Below, in pieces: positions 1 through 6,507 of a stretch of DNA of 9,775 nt. The position numbers and the translations under genes are program-made. This DNA is from an uncultured Clostridia bacterium. GTDB taxonomy: Bacteria; Bacillota; Clostridia; Peptostreptococcales; Anaerovoracaceae. Location of the stretch: the NCBI GenBank assembly GCA_946541285.1, contig CAMNJG010000039.1:1-9775 (forward strand). The letters run 5' to 3'. Positions within the stretch are counted from its first letter, which is position 1. Each line of letters opens with the position of its first letter. The notes under the pieces were generated by a model. The model made no database searches and was not told where the DNA came from. It saw only the letters and a list, made by a program, of their open reading frames with translations.

Positions 1-157
1 CGGCCACCCTTCTTCTGGAAACGCCACTCAGGATTTTTGCCATTCCTTTCCGGATTCCCAGTTCTTCAAAGCCCATCTGAGCTTCCATCTCTTCACTGCT
101 GACAATCTTCTCCGGCAGTGCTTTTCCCACACCTGTGATTTTCGCTATATACTTCAT
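1..157 (-). CDS. KASIII-like ketosynthase, N-terminal 52 residues only (cut by window edge)
   Basis: This is the start of a gene that runs off the left edge, giving about 52 residues beginning MKYIAKITGVGKALPEKIV. The ATG at 157 is preceded by AAGGAGG at good spacing. The translated piece aligns without gaps to the N-terminus of the KASIII-like protein encoded at 576-1586, with about 22 of 49 residues identical. Shared residues include I-x-G-x-G, LPE, SEE, GF, LG and KG. The protein is therefore a paralogue with the thiolase-fold ketoacyl-ACP synthase III N-terminus. Family members condense or transfer acyl groups bound to CoA or carrier protein in the cytoplasm. The catalytic Cys, His and Asn lie beyond the window, so activity cannot be judged. 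It follows the carrier-protein gene by 129 bp, a longer gap than others in the operon. That gap holds a perfect inverted repeat, so this gene may have its own control. Family assignment is fairly sure and function is inferred. Confidence 0.8.
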   Translation of the reverse strand, partial: MKYIAKITGVGKALPEKIVSSEEMEAQMGFEELGIRKGMAKILSGVSRRRVA

Positions 158-182
158 TCCGCCTCCTTGGGAATTGTACTTT

Positions 183-202
183 AATAACTTGCACAAGTTA
201 TT
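183..202. promoter_or_regulatory. Perfect 9-bp inverted repeat, candidate operator
   Basis: The sequence AATAACTTGCACAAGTTATT has two perfect 9-bp arms around a 2-bp centre. It lies 26-45 bp upstream of the ATG of the second ketosynthase gene, next to its AAGGAGG ribosome site. A 2-base loop is too small for a good RNA hairpin and no U-tract follows, so a binding site for a dimeric repressor is more likely than a terminator. I see no clear -35/-10 pair in this gap, and no regulator gene in the window that would obviously bind it. Confidence 0.5.
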
Positions 203-286
203 TTCAGACAGTTCCTTAATCAGAACGCAGGATTTGTCTGTAAATCAGGCTGCTTCCCTGGATTCTGATATTTGTTCCAACTAACT

Positions 287-556
287 TTAATTCAGTACAG
301 GTTCTTCCTTCCGGTTGATTTTCTCCATCACAATCTCCGCGATATACTGGATACTGACCGGTGCCTGCATATTTACTTCATCCTGCATGGAAATCCCATA
401 TTTCTCCTGGATGGTGACAAACACCTGTACGATCACGACACTTGTCATTGCCCAGTCATCAAACAGCAGATCCTGATCTCCTATCCGGGAAACATCCAGA
501 TCTGTATATTCTGAGAGGATTTCCCGTATCTCTTTTTTGATTATATCCATATTCAT
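287..556 (-). CDS. Acyl carrier protein, KASIII-associated (89 aa)
   Basis: A small acidic, helical protein of the usual carrier-protein size. The start chosen is the ATG at 556 (MNMDIIKKEIREIL), which has AGGAG 8 bases upstream. A longer in-frame version from 589 would overlap the preceding gene and has no ribosome site. Carrier proteins hold substrates as thioesters on a 4'-phosphopantetheine attached to a serine at the start of helix 2. Here the likely attachment site is Ser39 in the context WAMTSVVIV. The canonical Asp-Ser-Leu is thus replaced by Thr-Ser-Val, which is unusual but keeps the serine. The gene lies 19 bp after the stop of one KASIII-like gene and upstream of a second. That position suggests it carries the acyl substrate or acceptor for these ketosynthases. 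No phosphopantetheinyl transferase is encoded in the window, so modification must come from elsewhere. The family call is good and the partner assignment is inference. Confidence 0.8.
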   Translation of the reverse strand: MNMDIIKKEIREILSEYTDLDVSRIGDQDLLFDDWAMTSVVIVQVFVTIQEKYGISMQDEVNMQAPVSIQYIAEIVMEKINRKEEPVLN

Positions 557-575
557 GTTTCCGGCTCCTGTTCTG

Positions 576-1586
576 CTACAGTCTGGCAAGGATCGCTCCG
601 ATATTCATACCAGCGGCTCCACCAACCATGGCCACCCTGCTTCCCTGTCCGATTTTCCCGGCTTCTTTTGCCATGCAGGTTGTCAGCGCAATATTGCAGG
701 CACCGACATTCCCTGTTGTTTTAATCACTTCATAAAACTGATCTTCTCTCGCGTTGAGCGCGATTCTCGCGTTTTTGACCACCCAGTTTGCGATCTGTGT
801 CGGAAGGAAGCAGTCTACATCGTCCACTGACCAGTGATTTTTTTCAAGCATCGGTTTTACAAATTCCGTGGCCACTTCTTTATGCTGATCTGTCAGGGCT
901 TTCACCGTTCCCGGGACAAACAGCCGGTCCGAAGACTTCGGATAAACAACCCCGCCGCCCCAGATCACACCATGTTCCCACAGGTTCGCGATGGACCTGA
1001 ATTTCGTATCGATAATCCGGCTGTCATCCTCATCCGTGGTCCCTGAAATCACGAACGCGCCACCACCGTCTCCGACAGAAAGAGAGACAGGTGCCCTCAT
1101 CAGCAGTTCCTCTTTATCGGTGTAATCAAATTTTGTCCAGCGGGATAACACCTCCCCGCAGGTCACCAGGACATGCTCTGCTTTTCCTGTTTTAATCAGG
1201 CTGTCCGCCAGGTCAATACCTCCGATAAACGCATTGCACGCGTTAAAAATATCAAAACCATAGCAGTCTTTGATGCCCAGTATGTCGATTACCCGGTTGA
1301 CGGTCGCCGGTTCCGCGAAGTCCCTGGTAATCGCGCCGAAAATCACCGCGTCGATATCCTGCGGATCCATACCTGCGTCCCTGATTGCCTCCATTCCCGC
1401 TTTCGCCGCGATGTCAGAGCACCATTCATCTTCTGCCGCGTAATGTCTTGTTTCACAGCCTGTCAGCATCCTGACGAGACCTTTTTTGGCTCCCAGTCTG
1501 CTGAATCCGGCTTTTTCCTCGACTTCTTCACTTGTATATATCTGTTCAGGAAGATACATCCCCATCCCGCTGATTTTAGTCTGCAT
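576..1586 (-). CDS. 3-oxoacyl-ACP synthase III (KASIII)-like protein with atypical active site
   Basis: This 336-residue protein has normal KASIII length and fold signatures. It has an N-terminal I-x-G-x-G-x-YLPE segment, the nucleophile region DIFNACNAFIGG with Cys117, a glycine-rich VGDGGGAFVIS segment near 170, TGNVGACNIAL with Asn293, and a typical C-terminal GGAAGMNIGAILARL. KASIII enzymes take an acyl group on the Cys and condense it with malonyl-ACP, or in divergent members transfer it to another nucleophile. The usual H-Q-A-N motif reads T-Q-I-A-N here (Thr263, codon at 798-800), so the catalytic His appears lost. That argues against ordinary decarboxylative condensation and for acyl transfer, a modified mechanism or a partner subunit. 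The start at 1586 has AAAGGAA upstream and overlaps the end of the AMP-ligase gene by 11 bp, which suggests translational coupling. It is not the housekeeping FabH, because it sits in a biosynthetic operon with carrier proteins and loading enzymes. Substrate unknown. Confidence 0.88.
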   Translation of the reverse strand: MQTKISGMGMYLPEQIYTSEEVEEKAGFSRLGAKKGLVRMLTGCETRHYAAEDEWCSDIAAKAGMEAIRDAGMDPQDIDAVIFGAITRDFAEPATVNRVIDILGIKDCYGFDIFNACNAFIGGIDLADSLIKTGKAEHVLVTCGEVLSRWTKFDYTDKEELLMRAPVSLSVGDGGGAFVISGTTDEDDSRIIDTKFRSIANLWEHGVIWGGGVVYPKSSDRLFVPGTVKALTDQHKEVATEFVKPMLEKNHWSVDDVDCFLPTQIANWVVKNARIALNAREDQFYEVIKTTGNVGACNIALTTCMAKEAGKIGQGSRVAMVGGAAGMNIGAILARL

Positions 1587-3171
1587 GATAAAATTCCTTT
1601 CTCAACATTATCTTTTTTATATCATTCCTGTGATTTTTCAGGTATTCCCCTGCCCGGAATCTGGACAGTTCTCCTTTGGAAGTCATCGCTCCACTGTTAT
1701 TCATAAGATATACAGCCGCGATCCTTTTTTCTCTTGTGAATTCCTGGTTTGCCGCACGGACTCTCTTTTCAAGTTCTTCCTCATCCACATTCCCATTTGT
1801 CCTCACGGTGTCAACGAACAGGACCGGCACTTCGTTTTCTCCCACCACACAATACAGGAGAGTCCGGTCCAGAAACGGCTCCAGGGCTTCTTCGATTTCT
1901 TCAGGATAAACATTTTCGCCGCCCGGTCCTATGATGACACTCTTTGAACGTCCCACAAAATAAAGGTTCCTGTTTTCATCAATTCTGAAAATATCTCCTG
2001 TCGAAAACATTTTTTCTTTTCGTGGTTCCGTTTTTCCTGACCGGACCATACCGTCATACAGCAAATCCCCGTCGATCAGAAGTTCTCCCTGACCACTCTC
2101 CTCACAGCCCGTACCCTGGTTCAGGGAAGCTTTGTACCATGGCAGTAATCTGCCTGTATAGCCCCGGTAATCCCCAGCATTTTCCAGGACGCCAAAAGAC
2201 GCAATACCGATTTCGGTCATTCCCCATCCACAGATCAGCGTAAGCCCTGTCTGACAGGTTTTCCTGGCATCTTCCTCATTCAACTTCGCGCCTGCGCAAA
2301 TGACCGTTGAAAATTCCGGCCCCAGAAAATCACTGACTGACAGCGGCTGCCCAGACTTCTTCATTTTAATTTCCAGGACCTGATAAAGCCCCTTCATCAC
2401 TGCCGGTACCATTGACGTCAGCCATACGTGATTATCTCTGATGGAATGGATTAAATCCATGGCCCCGATACTCCCCGGAAGGATCAGTTCATAGCCAAAC
2501 TGCAGGAAACCAATGGCCAGGTCAAACCCAAAACAGTGCCTGAAAGGAAGAATCTGGAGAATCGTATTACTTTGACGCCGATTATATTTCTCATCAAAAG
2601 GTTTCCAGAGTTGTACAAGCCGCCAGGTCTGCAAAAGTATGGTTTCCGCTTGAAAAGCAAAGATTTTCGCTGCTCCTGTCGTGCCTGAAGTTACAAAAGC
2701 CATCTGATCCGCCCAGCTCTCCGGCAGCGTTTCACGGATTTTTATCCGGGGGATACACTGTCCCGCCCTTTCCCGGAGTTCATCGGTTAAAAGTACTTTC
2801 AATCGTTCCGACTCCACCGGACGATCAGAAATCAGGAATCTCATATCCGACTGTTCCGCAAAATGCTCAAGCTGTCTGGCATCGCAGTTTTCATCCAGCA
2901 TGACCACCGGATATCCTGCACAGAGCAGCGCGAAGAATACCGCGAAATAGTCATAACGGTTTCCGCATCTCATCCCTGCAAAACCGGGCGACTGTTTTTT
3001 TAACTCTTCTGATATTATCTCCAGGTACTTCTCTGTCAGCAGTACATATTCTTCTCCGGTCAGGGAGGTTTTTCTCTGACCTTCGTAACAGGTCATCAGA
3101 ACACGATTTCCTCTTCTGACGATCATTTCATAAAACAATTGATAAAATGTGGTTTTATACGGCAGCTTCAT
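1576..3171 (-). CDS. AMP-forming acyl/aminoacyl ligase (ANL superfamily)
   Basis: This 531-residue protein has the complete set of adenylation motifs. The P-loop is VTSGTTGAAK at 160-169, CGWGMTE is at 314-320, and STGDIF contains the ribose-binding Asp393. VGRSKSVI contains the hinge-region Arg408, followed by GPGGENVYPEEIE. The catalytic Lys499 lies in MTSKGELSR. Such enzymes activate a carboxylic or amino acid as the adenylate and load it on CoA or on the phosphopantetheine of a carrier protein. The lack of fused carrier or condensation domains makes it a stand-alone loader, and two free carrier proteins are encoded beside it. GAGG lies upstream of the ATG at 3171. The gene overlaps the GNAT gene before it by 17 bp and the KASIII gene after it by 11 bp. 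The substrate cannot be read from the sequence by eye. The enzyme class is secure. Confidence 0.9.
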   Translation of the reverse strand: MKLPYKTTFYQLFYEMIVRRGNRVLMTCYEGQRKTSLTGEEYVLLTEKYLEIISEELKKQSPGFAGMRCGNRYDYFAVFFALLCAGYPVVMLDENCDARQLEHFAEQSDMRFLISDRPVESERLKVLLTDELRERAGQCIPRIKIRETLPESWADQMAFVTSGTTGAAKIFAFQAETILLQTWRLVQLWKPFDEKYNRRQSNTILQILPFRHCFGFDLAIGFLQFGYELILPGSIGAMDLIHSIRDNHVWLTSMVPAVMKGLYQVLEIKMKKSGQPLSVSDFLGPEFSTVICAGAKLNEEDARKTCQTGLTLICGWGMTEIGIASFGVLENAGDYRGYTGRLLPWYKASLNQGTGCEESGQGELLIDGDLLYDGMVRSGKTEPRKEKMFSTGDIFRIDENRNLYFVGRSKSVIIGPGGENVYPEEIEEALEPFLDRTLLYCVVGENEVPVLFVDTVRTNGNVDEEELEKRVRAANQEFTREKRIAAVYLMNNSGAMTSKGELSRFRAGEYLKNHRNDIKKIMLRKEFYHAD

Positions 3172-3652
3172 GTTGTTTCCTCAGTGTCCGGATCATCAGG
3201 ATTTCATTGATTCCTTTTCTGAACAGGCCTTTTAAAACTGTGATATCACGATACCCTCTTTCCAGGTAAAACTCATGGGCATACTGATTGTCTTCCGCGA
3301 CGACCAGAAAAGATTTTCCTTTGAGCCCGCCACACATTTCCAGGCTTTTCGCTTCAAAAAAATCCATCATCCGGCCGCCAAGTCCACGCCCCTGCCACTC
3401 AGAACCAATGACAATGATATGCAGGTATGGATAAAACGCGAAGCTTCCTTTTTTCGCGAACCATATAAAACCGAAGACCTGACCTCCGATTTCCCCGACA
3501 TAAACAGAATCTTCTTTCATGCCGTCTGCCAGAGCCGATTCCAGCATGAATCTCGCAGGATAGTATTTTTTCCCCAGAGTACTGTCGGCCAGAAGATCAC
3601 AGCACGTGTCAAAAAGATCTTCACTGGCTTTTCTGATCATCACGTCATTCAT
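3155..3652 (-). CDS. GNAT-family N-acyltransferase
   Basis: This 165-residue single-domain protein matches the GCN5-related N-acetyltransferase fold. A central strand LHIIVIGSEW leads into the acyl-CoA pyrophosphate loop QGRGLGGRM (86-95), and a later AHEFYLERGY (125-134) matches motif B. These enzymes move an acetyl or other acyl group from CoA, and sometimes from ACP, to an amine. The ATG at 3652 lies one base after the TGA of the carrier-protein gene, with AGAGGGG just upstream, so it is probably translationally coupled. Between a carrier protein and the two ligase genes, a plausible role is N-acylation of a carrier-bound aminoacyl group, or self-protection by acylating the product. Both roles are inference. 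Family assignment is firm. Confidence 0.85.
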   Translation of the reverse strand: MNDVMIRKASEDLFDTCCDLLADSTLGKKYYPARFMLESALADGMKEDSVYVGEIGGQVFGFIWFAKKGSFAFYPYLHIIVIGSEWQGRGLGGRMMDFFEAKSLEMCGGLKGKSFLVVAEDNQYAHEFYLERGYRDITVLKGLFRKGINEILMIRTLRKQHEAAV

Positions 3653-3653
3653 T

Positions 3654-3893
3654 TCATTGCCCCTCTATCATGCTGCATATGGACGCTATATTATCAAACT
3701 GTTCAATTTCAATATTCTGAAGGTCAATTTCGATACCCAGGTCCTGTTCAAAAATTTCGATCAGATTCACAATATCGAAAGAATCCATAAATCCTCCTGA
3801 AACGAGAGGGAGATCATCGGTAAGCTCTACGCCTTCCAGTTCTTCTACATTCTCCTTCAGGATTTTCTTAATTGTCTGCTTTAACTCTGTCAT
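3654..3893 (-). CDS. DltC-like phosphopantetheine carrier protein (79 aa)
   Basis: A 79-residue acidic helical protein with a clear attachment site, GGFMDSFDIVNLIEIF, in which Ser38 sits in Asp-Ser-Phe. The following FEQDLGIEID and QFDNIASICSMIE segments resemble D-alanine carrier protein DltC and other amino-acid carriers more than fatty-acid ACPs. The start at 3893 (MTELKQTIKK) has AAGGA 7 bases upstream. Longer in-frame starts at 3959 and 3977 lack a ribosome site, and the latter overlaps the preceding gene. The gap to the PP-loop gene is 67 bp, and the GNAT gene starts one base after its stop. The likely partner is the aminoacyl-tRNA-synthetase-like ligase two genes upstream, which belongs to a type known to aminoacylate carrier proteins. 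That pairing is inferred. The carrier assignment itself is strong. Confidence 0.88.
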   Translation of the reverse strand: MTELKQTIKKILKENVEELEGVELTDDLPLVSGGFMDSFDIVNLIEIFEQDLGIEIDLQNIEIEQFDNIASICSMIEGQ

Positions 3894-3960
3894 TTTTCTT
3901 TCCTTTTCATCTGCATCTGTGCAACAGATCCGGCAAAACGCGACCGATTCCTCTGCCATT

Positions 3961-5010
3961 TCAGGATTCACGCTCAATAAGCCCGATATCGCTCATAGTT
4001 AGTTTCAACTTACTAAGAGCCATTGTCAGATCCTCTGTTTCAATTGGGGTCTGTATAATTTCCAGTGCTCTCTGTCTGGTCATTTCCCGGTTCCGGACCA
4101 GATCGCTCAGTTCACTTTCATGCTGGGCAAAGCCAAACTGATTCATTGCCAGTAACTGCGCAACATAATTAAATGTACAGTTTGTCGACTTTTCAGGCCA
4201 GCTGTGTCCAGGCAGTTTAAACTTCAGTTCTGTTTTCAGTTTACTGATAATGTCATCCTCATCCCATTCTATATACTTGAACGGAGACATATGCACAATC
4301 TTCGGGTAATATTTTCTGAAATATACCGTCTGATTCTCAAACAACTCGCGGTATTCATCAAATTCAGGATAATTCCCGATGATATTCAGTGTATTTTTAT
4401 CGGATTCCTCATAAATCCGGAACAGCTCATCATTCCTTATATACTGCTGTCCCTTCGTATAGCCTCCCAGGACCAGTCTTATCTGATACTGGCTGCATAT
4501 TCTGTTAATCAGCAGATCCAGTACCGCGTGGCACACTCTGCAATAATAAATGTTCTGACCCGACAGCAGCAAAACACGGAACAGTTTCATGATGTCCGAC
4601 GATTTATACATCACTGCATCTACGCCCAGAATCTCCGTCGCGTTTCTGACATTATCATACATTTCATCCAGGGCAAAACCATTATCAATAAAAATCGCGA
4701 GTGGTTCCAGGCCAAGAACTTTTTTCGCGATATACAGCGTCATGATACTGTCTTTTCCACCAGATACCGCGACCGCGCATTCGTACTTACTGTCTTCTGA
4801 TTTCAGCCTCGCGACTTTTTTCCTGAAAACAGCTTCTTTCTCCGCTGCTGTTCTGCTTTCAAAAGAAAATGCAGAATCTACATCGTTTTCCTTTCGTTGC
4901 TGATGTGCGTTACAGATTCTGCAGACGCCTTTTGAATCCAGTTCAAAAACGGATTTTACCTCAGGCATGATACATCTCACGCATCTCTTCACAGGAAGGT
5001 TATGATTCAT
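3961..5010 (-). CDS. PP-loop (AANH) ATPase, N-acetyl sugar amidotransferase-like
   Basis: This 349-residue protein opens with a CxxC pair (Cys10, Cys13) and a second CxxC (Cys30, Cys33) in the pattern RCIMP...GVCRIC, as in the PseA/WbpG-type N-acetyl sugar amidotransferases. The PP-loop AVSGGKDS (81-88) binds ATP. A central YYCRVCHAV (Cys157, Cys160) and LVLGGYTKGQQ follow. The C-terminal EMTRQRALEII also fits that family. Known relatives adenylate an oxygen atom and replace it with nitrogen (amidation or amidination) or, in the wider AANH superfamily, with sulfur (tRNA thiolation, thioamides). Sugar amidotransferases normally use HisH/HisF-like ammonia-supplying partners and sit in glycan loci. 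Neither partners nor sugar genes are visible here. Next to carrier proteins, the substrate may instead be a carrier-bound acyl or peptidyl group, which is inference. The ATG at 5010 is preceded by AAAGGTGATC, complementary to the 16S tail. The fold is secure and the reaction is open. Confidence 0.85.
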   Translation of the reverse strand: MNHNLPVKRCVRCIMPEVKSVFELDSKGVCRICNAHQQRKENDVDSAFSFESRTAAEKEAVFRKKVARLKSEDSKYECAVAVSGGKDSIMTLYIAKKVLGLEPLAIFIDNGFALDEMYDNVRNATEILGVDAVMYKSSDIMKLFRVLLLSGQNIYYCRVCHAVLDLLINRICSQYQIRLVLGGYTKGQQYIRNDELFRIYEESDKNTLNIIGNYPEFDEYRELFENQTVYFRKYYPKIVHMSPFKYIEWDEDDIISKLKTELKFKLPGHSWPEKSTNCTFNYVAQLLAMNQFGFAQHESELSDLVRNREMTRQRALEIIQTPIETEDLTMALSKLKLTMSDIGLIERES

Positions 5011-5089
5011 ATTCGATCACCTTTGCTTTTCCTACGAATCTGTCAGAAAGACTCCTCCAATGGAAATGTCACATTCGTACTGATTCGTT

Positions 5090-6271
5090 CTACAGAGAAA
5101 CATACTGCGAAATTTCTTCTCTGGTGGACTCATCCCATTTGTCCGGATCGATCCCTTTCTGGCACAACAACGCGTAAGCCAGCCGTTCAATACCAAACGC
5201 GAAGCAGGCTGTATAGCAACAGGTCCCCTCATCATTCATAATCCGGTACGGTTTCGAGAAATGCGTCCGGTGAAAATTAACGGAGCTGCAGGATATATAG
5301 TCACCCGATGCAGGCAGCTGCCATTTAAACTCCTGTTTGGAATCCCCCAGAATCTGGAATACCTTCAGTTTTTTATAATTACTTGCGAAGAAAGAGTCGT
5401 TAGCAGTATCTAACTTTGAATTAATGTCAAATGTTTTCAGCCAGAATTTCCACAGATCTTTTGCTTTTTCTACATTTTCCTTACACTGTTCCGGAGTTCC
5501 CACAAAGACATATTCTTTCATAAGGAATTCATCCAGTCTGGACAGCTCTGTGACATTCTGTGATTCATTCCGGAAGCATTTTCCACTGACCAGGAAGCTT
5601 TTCGGGTGATCCTGCTCTACCGTTGTATTGGCCAGCATCCGGTAAACCGGCGCGCAGGCCGCGTGTCTCATGACATTGACCGGTCTCTTCATTTCTTCAA
5701 AAATATTCTCTGCCCGGACCCCTTCTTTTGAAAAACGTTCCAGAACATCCAGATCATTTTTCATGACCGTCTGAAACATGATGTAATGAGGAAAAGATTC
5801 AAAATATCCTCCCTCCGCATATTCCGTAATCGGATAAAGGACAGGATAATCATATTCCAGGATATCCGGGAATGCCGTATATCCGAAGTCACTGATTTTC
5901 GCGATAAAGTATTTATAGACCTTCAGGAAAATACCACTGTACGCGTAAGCGCCTTCCGCCATTTCGCAGACACTGCCGGACGCAAGCAGTTGCTCAAAAA
6001 CAGAAGTTTCATTCAGCGGTTTTCTGTCTGTATAATCCTCCAGTGTTTTAACAGGAAGCTCCTTATTACTCAGTTTTCCGCCCGTGATCATTTCCTTAAG
6101 GCGGTTACAATTGGACTCAACTTCCTCCCTGAACTTTTCCTGGAGTTCGATTACCACAGCGTCTTTTTTCCTCTCAATCCTGCCAACATGGGTTGAGATA
6201 TACGGGGTCATTTCATAAAAAAATATCTGATTTTCTTCATTCAGATCTTTCAGACTGTATTCAAATATCAT
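5090..6271 (-). CDS. Class II aaRS-like amino acid:[carrier protein] ligase
   Basis: This 393-residue protein has class II synthetase signatures: motif 2 SGKCFRNE (229-236) with Arg234, and motif 3 ACFAFGIERLAY with Gly360 and Arg363. The segment HAACAPVYRML (Cys206), RLDEFLMKEYVFVG (Glu253) and TACFAFG (Cys356) match the Cys/Glu/Cys zinc site of archaeal-type seryl-tRNA-synthetase relatives that load amino acids on carrier proteins rather than tRNA. There is no recognisable tRNA-binding arm, although residues 30-120 form an extra charged region. The expected reaction is ATP-dependent activation of an amino acid and transfer to the phosphopantetheine of a carrier protein, here probably the DltC-like one two genes downstream. 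The start at 6271 has AGGAG 8 bases upstream. An in-frame extension to 6481 crosses the promoter and repeat DNA and is rejected. This is the first gene of the operon. Family confidence is good and the amino acid is unknown. Confidence 0.82.
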   Translation of the reverse strand: MIFEYSLKDLNEENQIFFYEMTPYISTHVGRIERKKDAVVIELQEKFREEVESNCNRLKEMITGGKLSNKELPVKTLEDYTDRKPLNETSVFEQLLASGSVCEMAEGAYAYSGIFLKVYKYFIAKISDFGYTAFPDILEYDYPVLYPITEYAEGGYFESFPHYIMFQTVMKNDLDVLERFSKEGVRAENIFEEMKRPVNVMRHAACAPVYRMLANTTVEQDHPKSFLVSGKCFRNESQNVTELSRLDEFLMKEYVFVGTPEQCKENVEKAKDLWKFWLKTFDINSKLDTANDSFFASNYKKLKVFQILGDSKQEFKWQLPASGDYISCSSVNFHRTHFSKPYRIMNDEGTCCYTACFAFGIERLAYALLCQKGIDPDKWDESTREEISQYVSL

Positions 6272-6312
6272 ATTCCTGCTCCTGTCTTCAGTAAAAATCG
6301 ATATCCGGTAAT

Positions 6313-6330
6313 AGTTAGCTTTAGCAAACT
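6313..6330. repeat. Imperfect inverted repeat in the operon leader
   Basis: AGTTAGCTTTAGCAAACT has two 7-base arms with one mismatch around a 4-base centre. It starts about 4 bases after the predicted transcription start of the biosynthetic operon. It could be an operator or a small leader hairpin. The evidence is position and symmetry only. Confidence 0.35.
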
Positions 6331-6340
6331 TACGCACGAC

Positions 6341-6349
6341 ATTATAGCA
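6341..6349 (-). promoter_or_regulatory. Extended -10 promoter for the biosynthetic operon
   Basis: On the minus strand the sequence reads TGCTATAAT: a perfect TATAAT box (6346 to 6341) with the TGn extension. No good -35 hexamer stands 16-18 bp upstream, which fits an extended -10 promoter. Transcription would start near 6334, leaving a leader of about 63 bases before the ATG at 6271. No other strong promoter is apparent in front of the operon. Confidence 0.55.
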
Positions 6350-6447
6350 CACTCTTCTCTCTTTCGGTACACTTTTTTCGAAAAATATCAAATAATCCGG
6401 GGCTTCCGCATTTATCAGCGATGAACAGCAAGTCGTACATTCTGTCC

Positions 6448-6493
6448 TGTCATCCTGAGCGCAGCATTTACGATTTGTCATCCTGAACGGAGC
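6448..6493. repeat. Pair of TGTCATCCTGA-type repeat units
   Basis: TGTCATCCTGAGCGCAGC at 6448-6465 recurs as TGTCATCCTGAACGGAGC at 6476-6493, with 16 of 18 bases identical and a period of 28. The unit resembles short intergenic repeats containing TCATCCTGAGCG that occur dispersed in many bacterial genomes. I infer a dispersed repeat element, not coding sequence. Confidence 0.6.
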
Positions 6494-6507
6494 GTAGCGG
6501 GGCGATC

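Noticed and set aside
183..202. Rho-independent terminator after the first carrier-protein gene
   Set aside because: The 2-base loop is too tight, the stem is AT-rich and no U-run follows on the minus strand. An operator is more likely.
576..1586. Housekeeping FabH in a fatty-acid synthesis operon
   Set aside because: The catalytic His is missing and none of fabD, fabG, fabF, fabZ or acc genes are nearby. The neighbours are carrier-loading and tailoring enzymes.
1173..1706. Plus-strand open frame of 177 codons opposite the KASIII gene
   Set aside because: It lies antisense to a clear KASIII gene and the end of the AMP-ligase gene. The protein resembles no family and has no ribosome site.
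3894..3977. Longer start for the DltC-like carrier protein (3977 or 3959)
   Set aside because: Neither start has a ribosome site and the first overlaps the PP-loop gene. AAGGA precedes the ATG at 3893, which gives the normal carrier-protein length.
6272..6481. N-terminal extension of the aaRS-like ligase starting at 6481
   Set aside because: The extra 70 residues translate the promoter and a TCATCCTGA repeat unit and have no ribosome site, whereas AGGAG sits 8 bases before the ATG at 6271.
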